A stretch of 64,000 bases of DNA, taken from assembly GCA_964036275.1 (NCBI GenBank), contig CAXIWQ010000486.1, positions 1 to 64,000 on the forward strand. Reading direction: 5' to 3'. This stretch comes from Litoditis marina. Lineage: Eukaryota > Nematoda > Chromadorea > Rhabditida > Rhabditidae. The translations under genes and the position numbers were made by a program. The notes below the pieces were generated by a model. It was given only the letters and a program-made list of their open reading frames with translations. It was not told the origin of the DNA and made no database searches. Below, piece after piece: positions 54,201-64,000 of this stretch (positions within the stretch are counted from its first letter, which is position 1; each line of letters begins with the position of its first letter).

Positions 54201-54715
54201 ATTAACGCGGTTATTACCTCTTTGCCTTGCGGCTACAGAAAAAAATTCATACGGCTATCAAGTCTGTTGCTCCCAGCTACGAAAACCTAATACGACTTTA
54301 TATTCTGTGGCGCACAGCCACAAAAGACAAATTTACGCGGTTATTGACTCTTTGCCGTGCAGCTACAGGAAAAAGGTTATACGGCTATCAAGTATGTTGC
54401 TCCCAGCTAAAAAACCTAATACGACTATCTATTCTGTGGCGCACAGCCACAAAATACGAATTAACGCGGTTATCGACTCTTTGCCTTGCAGCTACAGAGA
54501 ACAGTTCATACGGCTATCAAGTCTGTTGCTCCCAGCTACAAAAACCTAATACGACTATATATTCTGTGGCGCACAGCCACAAAAGACGAATTAACGCGGT
54601 TATTGACTCTTTGCCTCGCAGTTACAGAGAATATTTCATACGGCTATCAAATCTGTTGCTCCCAGCTACAAAAACCTAATACGACAATCTATTCTGTGGC
54701 GCACAGCCACAACAG
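51210..54715 (+). repeat. 3,506-bp tandem duplication, second unit
   Basis: Second copy of 47,704-51,209. It ends at ACAGACAAATTAACG, the same sequence that in copy D (63,674) follows a single copy of the block (54,711 to 63,674, offset 8,963). D therefore shows either the state before this duplication or a secondary loss. Confidence 0.85.
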
Positions 54716-55654
54716 ACAAATTAACGCGGTTATTGACTCTTTGCCTTGCAGCTACAGAAAAAAAATCATACGGCTATCAAGTCTGTTGCTCCCAGCTACG
54801 AAAACCTAATACGACTATATATTCTGTGGCGCACAGCCACAAAACACGAAATATCGCGGTTATCGACTTGTTGGCTTGCAGCTACAGAGAAAAGTTCATA
54901 CGGCTATCAAGTCTGTTGCTCCCAGCTACAAAAACCTGATACGACAATCTATTCTGTGGCGCACAGCCACAAAAGACAAATTAACGCGGTTATTGACTCT
55001 TTGCCTTGCAGCTACAGAAAAAAAATCATACGGCTATCAAGTCTGTTGCTCCCAGCTACGAAAACCTAATACGACTTTATATTCTGTGGCGCACAGCCAC
55101 AAAAGACAAATTAACGCGGTTATTGACTCTTTGCCTTGCAGCTACAGAAAAAAAATCATACGGCTATCAAGTCTGTTGCTCCCAGCTACGAAAACCTAAT
55201 ACGACTATCTATTATGTGGCGCACAGCCACAAAATACGAATTGACGCGGTTATCGACTCTTTGCCTTGCAGCTACAGAGAATATTTCATACGGCTATCAA
55301 ATCTGTTGCTCCCAGCTACAAAAACCTAATACGACAATCTATTCTGTGGCGCACAGCCACAAAAACAAATTATCGCGGTTATCGACTTGTTGGCTTGCAG
55401 CTACAGAGAAAAGTTCATACGGCTATCAAGTCTGTTGCTTCCAGCTACAAAAACCTAATACGACTATATATTCTGTGGCGCACAGCCACAAAAGACGAAT
55501 TAACGCGGTTATTGACTCTTTGCCTCGCAGTTACAGAGAACATTTCATACGGCTATCAAATATGTTGCTCCCAGCTACAAAAACCTAATACGACTATCTA
55601 TTCTGTGGCGCACAGCCACAAAATACGAATTAACGCGGTTATCGACTCTTTGCC

Positions 55655-58600
55655 TTGCAGCTACAGAGAAAAGTTCATACGGCTATCAAGTCTGTTGCTC
55701 CCAGCTACAAAAACCTGATACGACAATCTATTCTGTGGCGCACAGCCACAAAAGACAAATTAACGCGGTTATTGACTCTTTGCCTTGCAGCTACAGAAAA
55801 AAAATCATACGGCTATCAAGTCTGTTGCTCCCAGCTACGAAAACCTAATACGACTTTATATTCTGTGGCGCACAGCCACAAAACACAAAATATCGCGGTT
55901 ATCGACTTGTTGGCTTGCAGCTACAGAGAAAAGTTCATACGGCTATCAAGTCTGTTGCTCCCAGCTACAAAAACCTGATACGACAATCTATTCTGTGGCG
56001 CACAGCCACAAAAGACAAATTAACGCGGTTATTACCTCTTTGCCTTGCGGCTACAGAAAAAAATTCATACGGCTATCAAGTCTGTTGCTCCCAGCTACGA
56101 AAACCTAATACGACTTTATATTCTGTGGCGCACAGCCACAAAAGACAAATTTACGCGGTTATTGACTCTTTGCCGTGCAGCTACAGAAAAAAGGTTATAC
56201 GGCTATCAAGTATGTTGCTCCCAGCTAAAAAAACCTAATACGACTATCTATTCTGTGGCGCACAGCCACAAAATACGAATTAACGCGGTTATCGACTCTT
56301 TGCCTTGCAGCTACAGAGAACAGTTCATACGGCTCTCAAGTCTGTTGCTCCCAGCTACAAAAACCTAATACGACTATATATTCTGTGGCGCACAGCCACA
56401 AAAGACGAATTAACGCGGTTATTGACTCTTTGCCTCGCAGTTACAGAGAATATTTCATACGGCTATCAAATCTGTTGCTCCCAGCTACAAAAACCTAATA
56501 CGACAATCTATTCTGTGGCGCACAGCCACAAAAGACAAATTAACGCGGTTACTGGCTCTTTGCCTTGCAGCTACAGAAAAAAAATCATACGGCTATCAAG
56601 TCTGTTGCTCCCAGCTACGAAAACCTAATACGACTTTATATTCTGTGGCGCACAGCCACAAAACACGAAATATCGCGGTTATCGACTTGTTGGCTTGCAG
56701 CTACAGAGAAAAGTTCATACGGCTATCAAGTCTGTTGCTCCCAGCTACAAAAACCTGATACGACAATCTATTCTGTGGCGCACAGCCACAAAAGACAAAT
56801 TAACGCGGTTATTGACTCTTTGCCTTGCAGCTACAGAAAAAAAATTATACGGCTATCAAGTCTGTTGCTCCCAGCTACGAAAACCTAATACGACTTTATA
56901 TTCTGTGGCGCACAGCCACAAAAGACAAATTAACGCGGTTATTGACTCTTTGCCTTGCAGCTACAGAAAAAAATCATACGGCTATCAAGTCTGTTGCTCC
57001 CAGCTACGAAAACCTAATACGACTTTATATTCTGTGGCGCACAGCCACAAAACACAAAATATCGCGGTTATCGACTTGTTGGCTTGCAGCTACAGAGAAA
57101 AGTTCATACGGCTATCAAGTCTGTTGCTCCCAGCTACAAAAACCTGATACGACAATCTATTCTGTGGCGCACAGCCACAAAAGACAAATTACCGCGGTTA
57201 TTACCTCTTTGCCTTGCAGCTACAGAAAAAAGTTCATACGGCTATCAAGTCTGTTGCTCCCAGCTACGAAAACCTAATATGACTTTATATTCTGTGGCGC
57301 ACAGCCACAAAAGACAAATTAACGCGGTTATTGACTCTTTGCCGTGCAGCTACAGGAAAAAGGTTATACGGCTATCAAGTATGTTGCTCCCAGCTACAAA
57401 AACCTAATACGACTATCTATTCTGTGGCGCACAGCCACAAAATACGAATTGACGCGGTTATCGACTCTTTGCCTTGCAGCTACAGAGAATATTTCATACG
57501 GCTATCAAATCTGTTGCTCCCAGCTACAAAAACCTAATACGACAATCTATTCTGTGGCGCACAGCCACAAAAACAAATTATCGCGGTTATCGACTTGTTG
57601 GCTTGCAGCTACAGAGAAAAGTTCATACGGCTATCAAGTCTGTTGCTCCCAGCTACAAAAACCTAATACGACAATCTATTCTGTGGCGCACAGCCACAAA
57701 AGACAAATTAACGCGGTTATTGACTCTTTGCCTTGCAGCTACAGAAAAAAAATCATACGGCTATCAAGTCTGTTGCTCCCAGCTACAAAAACCTAATACG
57801 ACTATCTATTCTGTGGCGCACAGCCACAAAATACGAATTAACGCGGTTATCGACTCTTTGCCTCGCAGTTACAGAGAATATTTCATACGGCTATCAAATC
57901 TGTTGCTCCCAGCTACAAAAACCTAATACGACAATCTATTCTGTGGCGCACAGCCACAAAAGACAAATTAACGCGGTTATTGACTCTTTGCCTTGCAGCT
58001 ACAGAAAAAAAATCATACGGCTATCAAGTCTGTTGCTCCCAGCTACGAAAACCTAATACGACTTTATATTCTGTGGCGCACAGCCACAAAACACGAAATA
58101 TCGCGGTTATCGACTTGTTGGCTTGCAGCTACAGAGAAAAGTTCATACGGCTATCAAGTCTGTTGCTCCCAGCTACAAAAACCTGATACGACAATCTATT
58201 CTGTGGCGCACAGCCACAAAAGACAAATTAACGCGGTTATTGACTCTTTGCCTTGCAGCTACAGAAAAAAAAACATACGGCTATCAAGTCTGTTGCTCCC
58301 AGCTACGAAAACCTAATACGACTTTATATTCTGTGGCGCACAGCCACAAAAGACAAATTAACGCGGTTATTGACTCTTTGCCTTGCAGCTACAGAAAAAA
58401 AATCATACGGCTATCAAGTCTGTTGCTCCCAGCTACGAAAACCTAATACGACTTTATATTCTGTGGCGCACAGCCACAAAACACAAAATATCGCGGTTAT
58501 CGACTTGTTGGCTTGCAGCTACAGAGAAAAGTTCATACGGCTATCAAGTCTGTTGCTCCCAGCTACAAAAACCTGATACGACAATCTATTCTGTGGCGCA

Positions 58601-61600
58601 CAGCCACAAAAGACAAATTAACGCGGTTATTACCTCTTTGCCTTGCGGCTACAGAAAAAAATTCATACGGCTATCAAGTCTGTTGCTCCCAGCTACGAAA
58701 ACCTAATACGACTTTATATTCTGTGGCGCACAGCCACAAAAGACAAATTTACGCGGTTATTGACTCTTTGCCGTGCAGCTACAGAAAAAAGGTTATACGG
58801 CTATCAAGTATGTTGCTCCCAGCTGAAAAAACCTAATACGACTATCTATTCTGTGGCGCACAGCCACAAAATACGAATTAACGCGGTTATCGACTCTTTG
58901 CCTTGCAGCTACAGAGAACAGTTCATACGGCTCTCAAGTCTGTTGCTCCCAGCTACAAAAACCTAATACGACTATATATTCTGTGGCGCACAGCCACAAA
59001 AGACGAATTAACGCGGTTATTGACTCTTTGCCTCGCAGTTACAGAGAATATTTCATACGGCTATCAAATCTGTTGCTCCCAGCTACAAAAACCTAATACG
59101 ACAATCTATTCTGTGGCGCACAGCCACAAAAGACAAATTAACGCGGTTACTGACTCTTTGCCTTGCAGCTACAGAAAAAAAATCATACGGCTATCAAGTC
59201 TGTTGCTCCCAGCTACGAAAACCTAATACGACTTTATATTCTGTGGCGCACAGCCACAAAACACGAAATATCGCGGTTATCGACTTGTTGGCTTGCAGCT
59301 ACAGAGAAAAGTTCATACGGCTATCAAGTCTGTTGCTCCCAGCTACAAAAACCTGATACGACAATCTATTCTGTGGCGCACAGCCACAAAAGACAAATTA
59401 ACGCGGTTATTGACTCTTTGCCTTGCAGCTACAGAAAAAAAATTATACGGCTATCAAGTCTGTTGCTCCCAGCTACGAAAACCTAATACGACTTTATATT
59501 CTGTGGCGCACAGCCACAAAAGACAAATTAACGCGGTTATTGACTCTTTGCCTTGCAGCTACAGAAAAAAAATCATACGGCTATCAAGTCTGTTGCTCCC
59601 AGCTACGAAAACCTAATACGACTTTATATTCTGTGGCGCACAGCCACAAAACACAAAATATCGCGGTTATCGACTTGTTGGCTTGCAGCTACAGAGAAAA
59701 GTTCATACGGCTATCAAGTCTGTTGCTCCCAGCTACAAAAAGCTGATACGACAATCTATTCTGTGGCGCACAGCCACAAAAGACAAATTACCGCGGTTAT
59801 TACCTCTTTGCCTTGCAGCTACAGAAAAAAGTTCATACGGCTATCAAGTCTGTTGCTCCCAGCTACGAAAACCTAATATGACTTTATATTCTGTGGCGCA
59901 CAGCCACAAAAGACAAATTAACGCGGTTATTGACTATTTGCCGTGCAGCTACAGGAAAAAGGTTATACGGCTATCAAGTATGTTGCTCCCAGCTACAAAA
60001 ACCTAATACGACTATCTATTCTGTGGCGCACAGCCACAAAATACGAATTGACGCGGTTATCGACTCTTTGCCTTGCAGCTACAGAGAATATTTCATACGG
60101 CTATCAAATCTGTTGCTCCCAGCTACAAAAACCTAATACGACAATCTATTCTGTGGCGCACAGCCACAAAAACAAATTATCGCGGTTATCGACTTGTTGG
60201 CTTGCAGCTACAGAGAAAAGTTCATACGGCTATCAAGTCTGTTGCTCCCAGCTACAAAAACCTAATACGACTATATATTCTGTGGCGCACAGCCACAAAA
60301 GACGAATTAACGCGGTTATTGACTCTTTGCCTCGCAGTTACAGAGAACATTTCATACGGCTATCAAATCTGTTGCTCCCAGCTACAAAAACCTAATACGA
60401 CAATCTATTCTGTGGCGCACAGCCACAAAGACAAATTAACGCGGTTATTAACTCTTTGCCGTGCAGCTACAGGAAAAAGGTTATACGGCTATCAAATATG
60501 TTGCTCCCAGCTACAAAAACCTAATACGACTATCTATTCTGTGGCGCACAGCCACAAAATACGAATTAACGCGGTTATCGACTCTTTGCCTTGCAGCTAC
60601 AAAGAACAGTTCATACGGCTATCAAATCTGTTGCTCCCAGCTACAACAACCTAATACGACAATCTATTCTGTGGCGCACAGCCACAAAATACGAATTATC
60701 GCGGTTATCGACTTGTTGGCTTGCAGCTACAGAGAAAAGTTCATACGGCTATCAAGTCTGTTGCTCCCAGCTACAAAAACCTGATACGACAATCTATTCT
60801 GTGGCGCACAGCCACAAAAGACAAATTAAAGCGGTTATTACCTCTTTGCCTTGCGGCTACAGAAAAAAATTCATACGGCTATCAAGTCTGTTGCTCCCAG
60901 CTACGAAAACCTAATACGACTTTATATTCTGTGGCGCACAGCCACAAAAGACAAATTTACGCGGTTATTGACTCTTTGCCGTGCAGCTACAGGAAAAAGG
61001 TTATACGGCTATCAAGTATGTTGCTCCCAGCTAAAAAAACCTAATACGACTATCTATTCTGTGGCGCACAGCCACAAAATACGAATTAACGCGGTTATCG
61101 ACTCTTTGCCTTGCAGCTACAGAGAACAGTTCATACGGCTATCAAGTCTGTTGCTCCCAGCTACAAAAACCTAATACGACTATATATTCTGTGGCGCACA
61201 GCCACAAAAGACGAATTAACGCGGTTATTGACTCTTTGCCTCGCAGTTACAGAGAATATTTCATACGGCTATCAAATCTGTTGCTCCCAGCTACAAAAAC
61301 CTAATACGACAATCTATTCTGTGGCGCACAGCCACAAAAGACAAATTAACGCGGTTATTGACTCTTTGCCTTGCAGCTACAGAAAAAAAATCATACGGCT
61401 ATCAAGTCTGTTGCTCCCAGCTACGAAAACCTAATACGACTTTATATTCTGTGGCGCACAGCCACAAAACACGAAATATCGCGGTTATCGACTTGTTGGC
61501 TTGCAGCTACAGAGAAAAGTTCATACGGCTATCAAGTCTGTTGCTCCCAGCTACAAAAACCTGACACGACAATCTATTCTGTGGCGCACAGCCACAAAAG

Positions 61601-64000
61601 ACAAATTAACGCGGTTATTGACTCTTTGCCTTGCAGCTACAGAAAAAAAAACATACGGCTATCAAGTCTGTTGCTCCCAGCTACGAAAACCTAATACGAC
61701 TTTATATTCTGTGGCGCACAGCCACAAAAGACAAATTATCGCGGTTATCGACTTGTTGGCTTGCAGCTACAGAGAAAAGTTCATACGGCTATCAAGTCTG
61801 TTGCTCCCAGCTACGAAAACCTAATACGACTTTATATTCTGTGGCGCACAGCCACAAAAGACGAATTAACGCGGTTATTGACTCTTTGCCTCGCAGTTAC
61901 AGAGAACATTTCATACGGCTATCAAATCTGTTGCTCCCAGCTACAAAAACCTAATACGACTTTATATTCTGTGGCGCACAGCCACAAAAGACAAATTAAC
62001 GCGGTTGTTGACTCTTTGCCGTGCAGCTACAGGAAAAAGGTTATACGGCTATCAAGTATGTTGCTCCCAGCTACAAAAACCTAATACGACTATCTATTCT
62101 GTGGCGCACAGCCACAAAATACGAATTGACGCGGTTATCGACTCTTTGCCTTGCAGCTACAGAGAAAATTTCATACGGCTATCAAATCTGTTGCTCCCAG
62201 CTACAAAAACCTAATACGACAATCTATTCTGTGGCGCACAGCCACAAAAACAAATTATCGCGGTTATCGACTTGTTGGCTTGCAGCTACAGAGAAAAGTT
62301 CATACGGCTATCAAGTCTGTTGCTTCCAGCTACAAAAACCTAATACGACTATATATTCTGTGGCGCACAGCCACAAAAGACGAATTAACGCGGTTATTGA
62401 CTCTTTGCCTCGCAGTAACAGAGAACATTTCATACGGCTATCAAATCTGTTGCTCCCAGCTACAAAAACCTAATACGACTTTATATTCTGTGGCGCACAG
62501 CCACAAAAGACAAATTAAAGCGGTTATTACCTTTTTGCCTTGCAGCTACAGAAAAAAGTTCATACGGCTATCAAGTCTGTTGCTCCCAGCTACAAAAACC
62601 TAATACGACTTTATATTCTGTGGCGCACAGCCACAAAAGACAAATTATCGCGGTTATCGACTTGTTGGCTTGCAGCTACAGAGAAAAGTTAATACGGCTA
62701 TCAAGTATGTTGTTCCCAGCTACAAAAACCTGATACGACAATCTATTCTGTGGCGCACAGCCACAAAATACGATTTAACGCGGTTATCGACTCTTTGCCG
62801 TGCAGCTACAGGAAAAAGGTTATACGGCTATCAAATATGTTGCTCCCAGCTACAAAAACCTAATACGACTATCTATTCTGTGGCGCACAGCCACAAAATA
62901 CGAATTAACGCGGTTATCGACTTGTTGGCTTGCAGCTACAAAGAACAGTTCATACGGCTATCAAATCTGTTGCTCCCAGCTACAAAAACCTAATACGACA
63001 ATCTATTCTGTGGCGCACAGCCACAAAATACGAATTATCGCGGTTATCGACTTGTTGGCTTGCAGCTACAGAGAAAAGTTCATACGGCTATCAAGTCTGT
63101 TGCTCCCAGCTACAAAAACCTGATACGACAATCTATTCTGTGGCGCACAGCCACAAAAGACAAATTAACGCGGTTATTACCTCTTTGCCTTGCGGCTACA
63201 GAAAAAAATTCATACGGCTATCAAGTCTGTTGCTCCCAGCTACGAAAACCTAATACGACTTTATATTCTGTGGCGCACAGCCACAAAAGACAAATTTACG
63301 CGGTTATTGACTCTTTGCCGTGCAGCTACAGGAAAAAGGTTATACGGCTATCAAGTATGTTGCTCCCAGCTAAAAAACCTAATACGACTATCTATTCTGT
63401 GGCGCACAGCCACAAAATACGAATTAACGCGGTTATCGACTCTTTGCCTTGCAGCTACAGAGAACAGTTCATACGGCTATCAAGTCTGTTGCTCCCAGCT
63501 ACAAAAACCTAATACGACTATATATTCTGTGGCGCACAGCCACAAAAGACGAATTAACGCGGTTATTGACTCTTTGCCTCGCAGTTACAGAGAATATTTC
63601 ATACGGCTATCAAATCTGTTGCTCCCAGCTACAAAAACCTAATACGACAATCTATTCTGTGGCGCACAGCCACAACAGACAAATTAACGCGGTTATTGAC
63701 TCTTTGCCTTGCAGCTACAGAAAAAAAAATCATACGGCTATCAAGTCTGTTGCTCCCAGCTACGAAAACCTAATACGACTATATATTCTGTGGCGCACAG
63801 CCACAAAACACGAAATATCGCGGTTATCGACTTGTTGGCTTGCAGCTACAGAGAAAAGTTCATACGGCTATCAAGTCTGTTGCTCCCAGCTACAAAAACC
63901 TGATACGACAATCTATTCTGTGGCGCACAGCCACAAAAGACAAATTAACGCGGTTATTGACTCTTTGCCTTGCAGCTACAGAGAAAAAATCATACGGCAA
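55655..64000 (+). repeat. Large duplication, copy D (partial, runs off window)
   Basis: Copy D of the 12.6-kb unit, visible for 8.3 kb. It has one monomer fewer than C near 57.85 kb, where two neighbouring variants of C (around 45,265 and 45,400) are fused into one, and a single copy of the 3.5-kb block. Minor differences from C include GTTGTTGACTC at about 62,005. The last 20 bases (GAGAAAAAATCATACGGCAA) depart slightly from the expected GAAAAAAAATCATACGGCTA. Confidence 0.82.

Larger units (their letters stand above)
43058..55654 (+). repeat. Large duplication, copy C (~12.6 kb)
   Basis: Copy C is followed directly by copy D at 55,655. Landmarks 43,058, 43,448, 44,098 and 45,136 recur at 55,655, 56,045, 56,695 and 57,733 (offset 12,597). 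After D loses one monomer near 57.85 kb the offset is 12,467-12,469 (46,045, 47,475, 48,383 and 50,721 recur at 58,513, 59,943, 60,851 and 63,190). Rare shared states include CCCAGCTGAAAAAACC (46,353 / 58,821) and TACAAAAAGCTGATACG (about 47,270 / 59,738). C contains an extra 3.5-kb tandem duplication absent from D. Confidence 0.82.
30854..64000 (+). repeat. 130-bp satellite array, right block
   Basis: Continuation of the same array in the same orientation and phase as the left block, about 255 monomers, running off the right edge. It can be divided into the end of copy B (to about 33.44 kb), an indel-rich zone (33.7-41.2 kb) and a very regular zone (41.2-64 kb) where almost all landmarks fall 129-131 bp apart. 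One-base length changes there lie mostly in the A-run of the variant reading CAGCTACAGAAAAAAAATC. No gene, RNA gene or second insertion was found. Confidence 0.98.

Overview
The window is almost entirely satellite DNA: a tandem array of a 130-bp monomer, about 210 copies on the left (1-27,610) and about 255 on the right (30,854-64,000). One 3,235-bp foreign insertion (27,615-30,849) interrupts it. No protein-coding, rRNA or tRNA gene is supported. The scale of the array, its nested duplications and the TTAA-flanked DNA transposon all point to a eukaryotic nuclear genome, probably a pericentromeric, subtelomeric or other heterochromatic block. The sequence alone does not identify the species or show that it is a centromere.

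The array has structure at several scales. (1) Each monomer is three diverged copies of a ~43-bp unit (44+41+45 bp), each starting CAGCYACA, followed by an A-run, a TACG/TAACG block and a TCTKTKGC-like end. (2) Monomers fall into variant classes that recur in fixed orders, giving modules of about 0.7-3.5 kb. (3) Two much larger tandem duplications overlie these: A/B (about 6.83-19.68 kb and 19.68-33.44 kb) and C/D (about 43.06-55.65 kb and 55.66 kb to the window end). Both have a basic period of 12.5-12.9 kb. A 3,506-bp tandem duplication (47,704-51,209 and 51,210-54,715) lies inside C and is single-copy in D.

Region by region: 1-3.3 kb holds the most diverged monomers and an out-of-phase junction at 1,900/1,901. 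3.4-11.6 kb is a mosaic of 3.1- and 5.1-kb duplications. 6.8-33.4 kb is A/B. 18.2-23.8 kb is a patch rich in private one-base deletions that crosses the A/B junction. 27.6-30.85 kb is the insertion. 33.7-41.2 kb is an indel-rich zone with 2.2-kb and 0.78-kb tandem duplications. 41.2-64 kb is a clean, homogeneous array built from a recurring ~1.4-kb module and the C/D duplication.

The insertion has 23-bp terminal inverted repeats (22/23 identical) flanked by a TTAA target duplication. The matching position in copy A (17,867-17,870) is an intact empty site with matching flanks on both sides, so the window contains both filled and empty states of one duplicated locus. No transposase is recognisable. 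The element also carries a 134-bp fold-back sequence.

Long open stretches on the + strand of the array come from monomer length and composition (130 leaves remainder 1 when divided by 3; most open frames begin at TTG or GTG). They are not annotated as genes.
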